A stretch of 64,000 nucleotides of DNA from Meghimatium bilineatum. Its lineage: Eukaryota; Mollusca; Gastropoda; Stylommatophora; Philomycidae. The position numbers were made by a program, and so were the translations under genes. Under the pieces are notes generated by a model that had not been told where the DNA came from, ran no database searches, and was given only the letters and a program-made list of their open reading frames with translations. The stretch spans positions 7,991,013 through 8,055,012 of the forward strand of contig CM067307.1 in assembly GCA_034231615.1 (NCBI GenBank), written 5' to 3'. Positions within the stretch are counted from its first letter, which is position 1, and the number at the start of each line of letters is the position of its first letter. Below are positions 11,438 to 24,300 of the stretch, piece by piece.

Positions 11438-11840
11438 TTGTACTTGGGAACTATCTTTCTCAACAGAGTGGCATGCATCCTGCTGAGAGTACTACTCATA
11501 GCATATAACTCTGGAGCTTCAAGCAATTATCTTCAGAGGGTCTTAAAAAATTATAATATAAACAAGACGCCACCAATATCGAACCCGCAGTGTGACTTTT
11601 ATTTGTTTGGACCCTTAAAGAAAGCTCTAAATGGACAATGATTTCACCCTAATGAAAATGTTACAGTGGTGACTAAATAGTTCAATGAGCAAACGAAGTC
11701 ACTGGATAGAATTCTCTCACGCGTTCATCCATAACTCTGTACTTTTGGTATTATGTATAAGCGCCTCAAAAACAACACGCAACCGGACTATGTTTGGCTC
11801 CTTTATAGTTTGACTCATTTGCCAACCTGTGGTACTCACT
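11438..11840 (+). pseudogene. mariner-type transposase C-terminal remnant
   Basis: The plus-strand frame contains NPQCDFYLFGPLKKALNGQ followed by a broken FHPNE segment. This corresponds to the region around the third catalytic acidic residue of mariner transposases (PDLxPCDYxLFxxLK type). Stops at 11639 and after break the frame, and no N-terminal domain or terminal repeats were found. Confidence 0.65.
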
Positions 11841-12051
11841 GAAAAACTTAAAAGTTCTCCTGTGCTCCATCAAAGTTGAACATTAATATGACTGGGTGAC
11901 CTTTTTACCTCTGAACTATAACGCAATGGTCTAACAAATGTAAACATTTGATTTCGGCAAGGTCTACTGAGTAATAGTAAATAAATAAATAACTAAATGG
12001 TCGGAGGGTGTCCAACAAAGTGGAGGGTGCCACAGTAACCAAAGTAACAAA

Positions 12052-12412
12052 TAGTAATGCAAAATTAGATAAACTGGTTACTGGAAATACCTAACTATGA
12101 ACAAATTTAGAAGAAAAGGTATATAAAAAACATGCAATAAAGCAAACCAGAACAATTTTCTACATTGCGGTCCTATTGGGACCTTTTTCAAGAACCACAA
12201 AAAACACCAAACCGTAAATATATAAGCCACTAGAATGACTTGATCCTGTCTCTCTTACTGAAGCAACAAGGTCAAGTGAAAATATGCAGAGCATGTCTAA
12301 TAAATATTGCATTTTGTTTTGTTTTATTGCATGTTTTTTATATACTTTATCATCTAAATGTGTTCATAGTTAGGTATTTCCAGTAACTTGTTTATCTAAT
12401 TTTGCATTACTA
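12052..12412. mobile_element. fold-back MITE with about 97-bp inverted arms
   Basis: The left arm 12052-12148 and right arm 12316-12412 are reverse complements over about 97 bases with only a handful of mismatches. Both ends read TAGTAATGCAAAATTAGATA outward to inward. The central 167 bases have no coding capacity. It is non-autonomous, and no transposase gene in the window shares these ends. Confidence 0.75.
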
Positions 12413-13747
12413 TGAGTAATAGTAATTAGCATTATTGCATTTTTATCTGCATTTAATGTTTCAATTGAAGTTCATGAGAATTAATATATTAGCTATAGTG
12501 TCTACTTTCGCGTTTCTGTTATTTATTTTGGTAATGGGATCTATAAAATGAACCATTTCAATTTCACATTTGTGTCCTGAAGGCTTACTGTGCACAATTA
12601 GAAATTTGGAAAGGCGAGATTATGCACCATTCATAAATACACAATGATGAGCACTTGAACATATGGTTCGGATAGTCATGTCAGCAGTGTGTAGGACTCA
12701 TGTACTGTCAATCTGTGTTCATTCTACAGGGAATGTTTTTTTCTCACTACATTATAAGAAAAATATTCACATCTATTCTATTTTCCATTTCTGTTTTATT
12801 CTTGGGCAACTCCAGACATTGCTAATAGAATAATAGAATAATGTGAATATTTTTCGACATTTCTAGGAATGTAGCCAAAATATGGGCAAAACCGCCCCTC
12901 CTTTTTGAAATATGTATCTAAGGCCCTGACTACATATCTGTTGCCTCTGATTTTCTACTTCACTATCTCCTGTTTATTTAATATCCAAGACTCACATTCT
13001 TATGTTAGAATCTGTGGTATTAGCTTCTTGACAACATGCTACAATAGTGTATTCAAATAATTCAAAGAAACATACTCCCATCTTTACTAATTTTTGTTTG
13101 TTTTATTCTTGCTCAGGCATTGCTTCTAGTATTATATATGTGTATTATATATATATATATACACACAATTTAATCCTATATCCTATAGGTATAAAATATA
13201 TGCTAATAGTTTACATAAAGCAAATTATACAAATAGCTTTATATAAATAACCAAATGTAATTCAGTGAAATATTGATATAAACTATAATATGTTGATTTT
13301 TTTTTCTGTGTAAGGTATCTGTAGTAAAGAATTCTGAAAATCAGCACCAGACTGCTGGAAAGGTATCAATCATTTCAACTTCAGCATAACTTGGAGGCTG
13401 TGTCATGGCAACAACATTGAGCAAACAGATTTCTAGGATAGGAAAGACAACTTTGAAAATGTGTTATCCAGTTTAAATTTGTCATCAAGATACAGAGATC
13501 TACAGAGAGCCAAATATGTAGAAAGAATGGAAGCTCAACTTTGGAAATCACACACAAACAGCAACATATTATTTGTTTCTCCTTAGATATTTGTTTTTCA
13601 TGATCACATAAGATCATTAGTTTTCTATTTCCATGACTTCATAGCCAAATTTTTGTGCCATCTTATGATAATTTAAAGTCAGTATGCAACCGAGAAATTT
13701 GAGTTTTATTTATATAAATTGATACTAACGGCACATTCTTTGATCAG
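12413..13747. other. intergenic sequence upstream of INPP5E
   Basis: AT-rich, with a short (TA)n/(AC)n microsatellite at 13130-13167. No exon supported. TTCTTTGATCAG ending at 13747 could be a 3' splice site of a 5' UTR intron one base before the INPP5E start codon. Confidence 0.4.
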
Positions 13748-13748
13748 A

Positions 13749-15385
13749 ATGCAAAATTCCGTCATAATGGTTGCTGAAGAAAATGATGGAACAAAAAATA
13801 TAATATCTTCTAATTCGAGACTGCGTGCAAAGAAGAAAAGTACATTAACCAAACTCAAACAAAGGAAACAGAAGGAATTAGGTTCGAGAACTTCTTTGAA
13901 TAATGAAATAATAGATGCAACTACCTTCTTGGAGAAAGAAGATGACAGTTCATACAAGCCAGTGATTGCACAAAATGCTACCAATGAATCAAAAACAGCC
14001 TTGCTGTTACACTCAGCTGGCGATGCACAAATGGTTGATCTAGATGAGTATAGTTTTTCTACTAGAGATCATTTAGAAGAACATTTAGAGCGGCCAAGAC
14101 CAAAACCTCGAGGACGAAGACAGTCATCTGATGTGATTGTTGATAGTTTGAGTAATAAAATTCAACCAATCACTCGAACCAATGACAACAAAGAAATTAG
14201 TATCAGAAAACATGACAGTTCAGATGAAACAAGAATCCAGATTTTTAAAAACCTTAAAATGGATAATGACCAATTAGATTCTATTGAACCAACTATTAGC
14301 CAAAGCAGTTTTATCCCAAAGCCACCATCAACTCCTCGCAAGCCGAGATCAAATCCTCGAACTCCAAGGGGTTTCTTTCTTGCTGGGAAAGAAGATAAAC
14401 GTTTAAGAGAACCATGGTCGTCTGGTGATGAACCTGATGTAGAAGAGAAAAAGGAAAAGAGTAATAGAATCAATCATGTGCTGAAGTCTGCAGATTCTAA
14501 AGAAATTGTTGAAGAATTCAACTTGGCAAACAAAACAAATCCTATTAGTGATGTTATGAATGATAGCTTAGGGAACCCTCTTTCATCTGCAGAAGTCCCT
14601 GGGAAATCTATATACAGGCCAAGGTTAAAACGAGACTCAAGTGTAAGCAGTTTGCAGGGTGATTTAAAAGATATTACTTCAATAGAGCTTTCTGAGTCAC
14701 CAAAATACAACATTTTAACCCCATCTCAAATTTACAAATCAGATTCTGTAACCAGTGAGCAATCTTTAAATAGCTCAACATCAAAATTAAATGGCAATTC
14801 TGTTCAAGAGTCTTTACAAGGTCATTCTCTGAGACCGACAATTCTTCCCAGAAGTATAGACTCAAGTGAACATCTTCATCAAAAACCTGATTCATGTATC
14901 TCAGAATCTGAAATGAAGATTGAAGGAAACAGCTATTTATTTAACATATCTCATTTGTCAATAAATACATACAGTGACAATGATGGGTCTTCAAATTATG
15001 AAAGGACAGATAATGTTTTACATAGGTTTAATGAGCAACTCTTAACAAATACAGATTCAAACGGTCACTATACTGAGACACTGGATACGTCAGAATCTCC
15101 AACGAAAACACATTCAGTGCCATCATCTTCAAGAGCAGCACGCCTTGTCCCTATAAGCCCAAGGTCACAACCACCATCATTGCCAGAAGGGCTCTCCTCA
15201 AAGAGTTTGCGAACAATGTACAAAATAGATCCTGATGTCTATTCGAAAACTGGTCTAGTATATTTGGGAGCAGGTGTGGATAAATCGGACTCAGGCACTA
15301 TTAGTAATGGAGATCGTTTATCACAGAGGTCTTTTACTTCAACAAGTGTACTGCCAGTTATAACTACAAAGGAGGCAAGATCAAG
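13749..15385 (+). CDS. INPP5E: INPP5E coding exon 1 (disordered N-terminus)
   Basis: 545 codons plus two bases. A low-complexity, Ser/Lys/Asp-rich protein with basic proline motifs [10 protein letters not shown] (about residue 115) and [19 protein letters not shown] (about 190-208), the type seen in INPP5E N-termini as SH3 or other partner sites. [13 protein letters not shown] (about 295) and [16 protein letters not shown] (about 460) look like phosphorylation-rich patches. The donor is AAG|GTCAGT at 15386. The open frame runs 67 nt past the donor but loses family similarity. Confidence 0.92.
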
Positions 15386-18300
15386 GTCAGTGATTTATGA
15401 TTATCTTTCATGTCAGCAGATAACTCATAGTTCAGATATTGCAGATAGATAGTTTCATAGAAACTTAAATGGTAATTCCATTTTCATTCATTGGAAGAAA
15501 ATATTATAAACAAATGCACCACCTAAGAGGGATATGGTAGGCCAATGACACCACAATGCATTTCATTCTCTGGACTATGTCCTGCTTGAAATATAGTAGG
15601 ACCATTGTCCTGCTACTAGAGAGATCCAGCGGGAGTTTGAGAATGAATGCTGGAGATGTTTACCAATGCATTTGTTTTTCTGTGATCCCTAGGGGTTGTC
15701 ACTTGAAGTTACAAATCTATGTGGTACTTTTGGCAGACAGAGTTGAGAGAGACTAAGCACATATGAAAAACCCAAGTACAATGAAGTCAATCCGCTAAGC
15801 ATAAGTCAAAGATATTATGTCCTCCAAATGTTTGTTCATTGTTTGTGTTTCATATTGATTTTGAGGTATTAGCCAGCTTCTTTGTATTCAAAGCAGATCC
15901 ATTATTGATCAGACTAGAATAGATCAAAGTTTGTGCATGCTGATGGTTCTTATAACTTGCTGGTTAAATGCACTTCTCACTCTGCTTTGGATACATATGC
16001 AACATTTATCATCAAATTCTGTCCAGATATATCATTAATGACAGTGTACACATCCAGTAGGTGATTGCTAAGCAACCTAACATATATCCTTGTTCATCAT
16101 CAACTGACCGATAATGATAAATACATTCATGTAGAATATCTCTTACTTGTTAGAGAGAAAAATCAGTGTAAATAGACAAAAATAATGCATATGAACAGAA
16201 ATGAACTCAAACCTACAATATTCATTGACAAAGAACAACTTTAAAATGTCAGCAACTTTTAATATCTTAGGTAAACTATCAACAGCACAGGAGATTGATC
16301 AGCAGAGATTAGGAAGAGATTAGTAATGGCCCTACAAAAAAGCATCACAGATTTAAAAAATTTATGGCAAGAGGAAAACAGAGGAACAAAATTACAACTA
16401 TTAAGAAGCTATATTTTTCCAGTGTTAACACATGGTTGTGAGATGTGGGCAATGACATCCACTAGAGAAAATAAAATACAGCATTCAAAATGAAATCCTA
16501 AGAATATCATGGACTGAAAGATGAACCAACACAGACGTTAGCAAAGACGTGAACATAAAAGAAAACTGGCTCCTCAAAACTATTAAAAAACACAAGCTAA
16601 CATATTTTAGACATTTAAAAAGACACAATGGTTTAGAAAGATTAATCATGGAGGGAAAAGTTCCAGAAAAGAGAACAAAAGATTAACCAAGAATGGACAA
16701 AAGATGGACTCATGATATTGAAGACCTTCTGAACATAACACTGGAAGGGGCTGGGCAAATTGCACAGATCTAAGAAGCTTACAGAGTGGCAGTGAGGACA
16801 ACGCTCTGTAAAGAACACATTACATGATGAGACTATCTCTAGACAACTGTATATTTTCATATAATTACTGACAAAATTTCTCCATATTTTTCCCAAATTT
16901 AGGAGTAGTCGTCGAGAAAGCGTGATTGGTGGGTCTCCATCAACACTGGGTACAGATGAGCTTGATCGTTACTTCCCGGAGAGAAAAGTCAGTATTTTTG
17001 TTGGAACTTGGAATATGAATGAACAAAAGGTAAACTTGAAATTAGTTTGTGGAATGATGCTTACCATCTTCTTCTTCAGCATTAGTTATCAAACTTCTGC
17101 ATATTAGCAGGATGTAGTCCGGAGAATGGAAAGTGTTTCATGGTTTACAGCTTGGCTGCAATATCTGCGCCCTTTGGTTTGGCACATCCGACTTCAGTAT
17201 GACTTCTGGGTCACTTGATCATCTATGGGATAACTCCAACCCTAACATCTCATTAGCCACATCATACAGTATGTATGGCGATATTAGTGTCACTATTCTT
17301 TGCTCCCCTTTCTGGAACATACAGGAGTATACTTACCTGTTTAAATGTTTTTGCATAGAGGATTGACTGTTACCAGTATCCTCTAGCACTCTAGTATCCC
17401 ATAATATATTCTATTCCTCTCAACAGAGAGAAACAGAACGCCATACCTTCTGAGAGTGTCACTTAAAATATGTAACTCCGTAGCTGAAATAAGTACCTTG
17501 GAAAAAAAAGCTTATCTGTTCCAGGCACCATAGTTTTTTCTTCTGCATTCAATTACAAAATAACCAGCACGAGTATTCATGTGATTTGAGCCAGAGAGGT
17601 TGAAGTATATTCTGCTTCCAGTTTTACAGTGGAACTGAGTTATTTGCACCTTTCAGTATAATGTTGTGCTATTCAAACCTTCAACTTCATGTACACAATG
17701 ACTTGATCATGTCTGTTGTATGACCATACATCAGAACTTTGATTCTTGTTGCTGAAACAATATAACTGCCCTGAAACACCATCCATACTCTTGTGATCTG
17801 GTACTCAATACTATAGTGCATTCATCAATAGATGAGCACAGATATTGTCTATTATCTCCATAATTACTGAGCGTATGGGCTTCATATTTTACATGAGTGC
17901 ATTATTTCATAACCACGTTAAAGATTTATGATAAATTATTATCTCGACTGAACAGATTTATCGCAGCAGTTGCTACGAATGTCATTTTTAAGATAGCAAT
18001 GATTTGATTTTATATGGAAAATAAATTTTACAGTAATTGCTGGTATATATGTATCGTTCATTTGTTGTTACATATATTAAAAATTAAGTATTTAGAATGT
18101 ACTATTTTTTCTGTTGTGTTGAGATTATATGCAATGACATATAAAGTTAACAGTTAAACATTTGTGAAATTGTAGTATTATTTACATTCTTGTTAATATA
18201 AAATAAACGTAAACATACATTGTACTTACCATAGTCATCATCAACTTCATCCTAATGTGAAAATTGTAAGTACTAGTGGTGGCATTCTGAAATCTTCGAC

Positions 18301-21300
18301 CAAAATATTTTCTAATTTCATGTAATAATGTTGAGAAATTCCAAAATGCCCAGCCTTTAACATTATCACTTCAGACCAAATGTTGGCAACCTCTTCTCCT
18401 TACACCTTCTACTTTGCTCTGCAGGATTGTTTTAGAGAAATTCATTTCTCATCAAATGGTGAAATCTCACAAACTTACTATGTTTAATGATTGTCAATAT
18501 TGTCTTGTTGTCCAACAAGGGTATAAACTATATATCTCACATGTCAAAGAAGATATATATCATCATAAATATATGTGTCACTTCAGTTGTGTTGTTTTCA
18601 TATTTCAATATTATCTTGATGTTATCTAAATCCTTCTTCTTCTCTGTCTTCCCTGGCCTTCTTTCTAAGTCATCTTATTTCTCTATTCATAATCTGATGA
18701 ATCATAAAGATCGATAATTGTAGTTGGTTGAATGAAGCGTAATCCATCCTTCAGCCATTATTCTTCTTCCACTTTCAATATATGGTCTTAAAATTTTATC
18801 CAAAATGCTTCATCATTGGCAGAGAGCATATAATATGCAATTTTCTGAACATCGTTAAGTTTAAAGGTTTTATTTTGCTTTGCCACAGCTCCCTGAATTT
18901 TATCCCAAACAAATTCTATTTGATTTAAATGTGAATGGTACGTTAGTAATCTTATACATCTATGTCCATGCTCCTGTATAATTTAATCAATGAGGAAAGT
19001 CTTTGCTCTGTGTGCGTTCGTTACCAGCAACAGTAACTCTGGTTTCAGTTAATTTCAGTAAATGGAATATGCTCTTGTTTAAGCCATATTGTGTATTTCT
19101 TCCTTAGTGGATGAGGATGTAGGGATATTATTTTCACATGCTACAACATTGTGGTAGGAAGCGTTGTTCATAACCAGACAGGAGGGTCTATCTAATAATG
19201 GAAGCACTATTTTCTCTATCTACCCTCTAAATATATGACCATTCGTCTCAGCATGGTAGTCTCGATTATTGGTAGATATGGAGATGAAAATGACACCACA
19301 CTACAAACACGTCGAATATGTGATACACCTTTGAGTAAACTGCAGTTTAGCTATTATTCTAAGATATAACTATGAAAATTCTAAATTAAACGCTTATTGA
19401 ATTTCACGCTCATGAAAGAATGTAATTCTGTTCCTAGATTGATTAGTTTTGTGTGCACGAGAAGCATTTCACTATCTCATATATTTATATATATTAGGAA
19501 TGTTTATTATCATCTTCGCTGCCCGACATGTCCATAGGTGCTCAGATCTCTGCTTCAGTAAATCTCTCAGGGTATAGCGACAGGTGGTTTCTGTGATATT
19601 TTTGAAATCTTTGTTAGGTGTTCTCTATCCACCATGTCTATCCTCACTCCCAAATCTTTGTTAGGTGTTATCTATCCACCATGTCTATCCTCACTCCCAA
19701 ATCTTTGTTAGGTGTTATCTATCCACCATGTCTATCCTCACTCCCACATCTTTGTTAGGTGTTCTCTATCCACCATGTCTATCCTCACTCCCAGTTATCT
19801 ATCCACCATGTCTATCCTCACTTCTAATTCGTAATAATAATACATATAGAAAGACACATAGTCTTCTTCTTCTTCAGCGTACATTCTCAAACTCCTGCTG
19901 AATTCTCTTGTAGCAGGACATGTCCTACTAGATTTACAGCAGAATTTAGTCCAGAGAATGGAAATGCGTTGTGTCGCTGTTTTATTTGCGCCAATGGCCC
20001 GACACATCCGGCTTTGGCAGGAGACACATAGTAATGCTTACTTTTTATATATGACTGTTTGTCCTGGTAGGTTATATAAAGAAAGCGCCTTGCCCCTTTG
20101 CACTAACCCCGTCTTTACTTTGTTTTTTAGTTGTAAGGGAAAGACAACTCCTACATGCGTAGAAACAATCAGAAATTCAGGAGATGCCAGGAAATGGTTT
20201 AATACACCATTGACTGACTCTTAGGGTCTCCCCTCTGGATTTTCTGCAGGGGTTTACTCTCTTAGTCTAACGCAGTCCTGTTCTAACCCATTAGGTGGCA
20301 GGTGAATAAGTAAAACAAAAGACAGATATTGAGACAAGACATGCATGTCTGATCAATGTGGGATTATATGTGTGATTATATAATGTGGGATTATATGTGT
20401 GATCATATAATGTGGGATTATATGTGTGATTATATGTGTGATTATATATGATTCTCTATTGCCAGGATGTCAGATCATCGCTTGATGATTTTATTCTCCC
20501 AGAAAAGTGTGACTATGTGCAGGATATATATGCTATAGGCACGCAGGAGAACAGTATTCACAAGTAAGTTATGACACAATTTTCTGGTGGGTATGGGCAA
20601 TGATTCTTTTAATTCCCATTTCACCATGAAGATTGTTAGTGAAATTAGCCCTCCAGTAGTAGACAATAATCTGCAGAAGACAACTAAAATGACTGGGTTA
20701 TGTGCGAAGAGTGAACAATAATCGGTTCATTATGGGAATGAGTGACCACATCACATGCAAAGTAGCAGTGACTCTGATTCATTCTACAATAAACACTACA
20801 TACATATGAAGTGCCTCTAAGCACACAAACTTGCTAAAATCGTCTAAAGGCTGAAACAGTCATTCAGTGGACTTACCAAGTGAAGTTAGCTCTCCGTTAG
20901 TAGGTTTGCCATAGTGGAGTGCACTCTATTTTAGTAATAGTGGAGTGCACTCTATTTTAGTAATAGTGGAGTGCACTCTATTTTAGTAACCATCATGGTG
21001 GAATAAGCTCTTTGATAGTGTTTATGCTTGACATAGTGGAGTTAGCTCTCTGGTAGTAGGCTTGCCATAATGGAGTTAGCTCTCTGGTAGTAGGCTTACC
21101 ATAATGGAGTTAGCTCTCTGGTAGTAGGCTTACATATGGTAACCATTTGACCATATGATGTGGCTTTTCTTCCAGTGAAATTCCTCCAACATACATCTTT
21201 ACAGTTCTATTTCATGTCATTCTCCTTCTGTAAGTCTCACAGGTGGTACCAGATGGTCTCCTAGGTGGCAGGGGATACCAAATTGTCTCCTAGGTTGCAG

Positions 21301-24300
21301 CGGATACCAGATGGTCTCCTAGGTGGCAGGTGGTACCAGAAGGTCTCCTAGGTGGTAGGTGGTACCAGATGGGCCTACAAAGCTGAAGACTCAGAGGTAT
21401 ATTCTATGTTCCTGGCAGAACATGATTATCCTGGGATACTGTTAAACACTGGAACTCCTCCCTTTGAGGATCAAATATGCACCCATAAATATGGTGGATA
21501 GAGAACTGGGAGTGAGGATAGACATGGTACATAGAGAACTGGAAGTGAGGATAGACATGGTACATAGAGAACTGGAAGTGAGGATAGACATGGTACATAG
21601 AGAACTGGAAGTGAGGATAGACATGGTACATAGAGAACTGGAAGTGAGGATAGACATGGTACATAGAGAACTAGAAGTGAGGATAGACATGGTACATAGA
21701 GAACTAGAAGTGAGGATAGACATGGTACATAGAGAACTGGAAGTGAGGATAGACATGGTACATAGAGAACTGGAAGTGAGGATAGACATGGTACATAGAG
21801 AACTAGAAGTGAGGATAGACATGGTACATAGAGAACTGGAAGTGAGGATAGACATGGTACATAGAGAACTGGAAGTGAGGATAGACATGGTACATAGAGA
21901 ACTGGAAGTGAGGATAGACATGGTACATAGAGAACTGGAAGTGAGGATAGACATGGTACATAGAGAACTGGAAGTGAGGATAGACATGGTACATAGAGAA
22001 CTGGAAGTGAGGATAGACATGGTACATAGAGAACTGGAAGTGAGGATAGACATGGTACATAGAGAACTGGAAGTGAGGATAGACATGGTACATAGAGAAC
22101 TGGAAGTGAGGATAGACATGGTACATAGAGAACTGGAAGTGAGGATAGACATGGTACATAGAGAACTGGAAGTGAGGATAGACATGGTACATAGAGAACT
22201 GGAAGTGAGGATAGACATGGTACATAGAGAACTGGAAGTGAGGATAGACATGGTACATAGAGAACTGGAAGTGAGGATAGACATGGTACATAGAGAACTA
22301 GAAGTGAGGATAGACATGGTACATAGAGAACTGGAAGTGAGGATAGACATGGTACATAGAGAACTGGAAGTGAGGATAGACATGGTACATAGAGAACTGG
22401 AAGTGAGGATAGACATGGTACATAGAGAACTGGAAGTGAGGATAGACATGGTACATAGAGAACTAGAAGTGAGGATAGACATGGTACATAGAGAACTAAT
22501 AGTGAGGATAGACATGGTACATAGAGAACTAGAAGTGAGGATAGACATGGTACATAGAGAACTGGAAGTGAGGATAGACATGGTACATAGAGAACTAATA
22601 GTGAGGATAGACATGGTACATAGAGAACTAATAGTGAGGATAGACATGGTACATAGAGAACTAGAAGTGAGGATAGACATGGTACATAGAGAACTAGAAG
22701 TGAGGATAGACATGGTACATAGAGAACTAGAAGTGAGGATAGACATGGTACATAGAGAACTAGAAGTGAGGATAGACATGGTACATAGAGAACTGGAAGT
22801 GAGGATAGACATGGTACATAGAGAACTGGAAGTGAGGATAGATATGGTACATAGAGAACTAGAAGTGAGGATAGACATGGTACATAGAGAACTAGAAGTG
22901 AGGATAGACATGGTACATAGAGAACTGGAAGTGAGGATAGACATGGTACATAGAGAACTGGAAGTGAGGATAGACATGGTACATAGAGAACTAGAAGTGA
23001 GGAAAAACCATGCTTTTGAAACAAGCAAACCTCATATGAGATCTATCTATCTATCTATCTATCTATCTATTTATCTATCTATTTATCTTTCTCTAATCTA
23101 TGTTCCGTTTGCACCAAATAAATTACATAGGGTATATCTCAGTGCTCTGCAGTTCCAGTGATGTTACTATGTAATTCTTGCATATTCTTGAGATATTCTA
23201 GTTATGCATTCTTTGATGGTTGTTCTGCGAAGAGTCTCTTGCTGTTCCTCTTTTTCATTTCCTACCTGGTACACATTTTAATACTTGTAGTGGCAGTCTG
23301 TGCATTCTAAGTACATGTCTGATATCATTTCAGCGTATTCTTCTTACTGTTGTAGAAACATATTGCTGTTTGGTGTCTTCTCTTACTTGCTTGTTTGACT
23401 TGAATTATTCTCAACAAATATTACAGTTTTGTAAGACATTTATTTTCAATTTAATTTAATTTCTTCTCCAGTGCTTTCATTACTTTCCAGGTTTCGCAGC
23501 CATATGTTAGTTAATATGGGTATTACATTGGAGTTTTACAAGAGCTACCTGTTCATAGTTAATTCATCATCATCATTTTTCCTATTTATCATATTGTATT
23601 TAATCATACAATTATTGTAGAAAGGAATGGGAGATCAAAGTTCAAGAAACACTTGGGCCATCTCATGTGATGTTTCACTCAGTGTCCCTTGGATCCTTGC
23701 ATTTAGCTGTGTACATACGTCGTGACCTTACCTGGTTCTGCTCATGTAAGTTGTATTTGATTTAATACTGGTTACAGACTGACAAATAGAAGTAGTCAGG
23801 GATGTGGAAAGTATGAAAGGTGGGCAGTAATGTGAAAGGTAGACGGTAATGTTATTAGTAGACAATAATGTGGCGGATGTGTTGTAATGTAGAATTTAGG
23901 CAATAATGTTAGGGGATGTGCCATAATGTAAAAGGTTGTACATAGAAATAAAGAATTAGAATAGAGAAAGATTATTTTTTATAAAACTAGACTGAGTTAG
24001 GTTGAGTACGTAGGTATCTAAGGAAGACGTTTCTTTTATATCTTTAATGTGTACCCAAATATACATGAATGTATGTGCCTGAAAAAATTTTCTGATAAAA
24101 TGTTGTCATTCTGTGTTTCTTTAAAAAAAAATTTAGTTTAATCTACAATGACTTGACAAGAATGTAGGTTGCCAATTTATTATTCTAATTTTTAAAATGT
24201 CTTAGCAGTATTGTATTGTTTTATTCTTCTTTTCCTTTATTGATTCAGTGGCCTCTTAAGCTTTTGCCCCTTGATACATTGTCATATAGGGAAATTTACA

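Noticed and set aside
13719-13748. Upstream start of the INPP5E frame at 13719
   Set aside because: That codon is TTG; the first ATG in frame is 13749.
21464-23161. 565-codon plus-strand frame and 500+-codon minus-strand frames of short repeated peptides
   Set aside because: Products of a 33-bp satellite inside INPP5E intron 3; several frames open at once, and true ATG context and splice logic are lacking.
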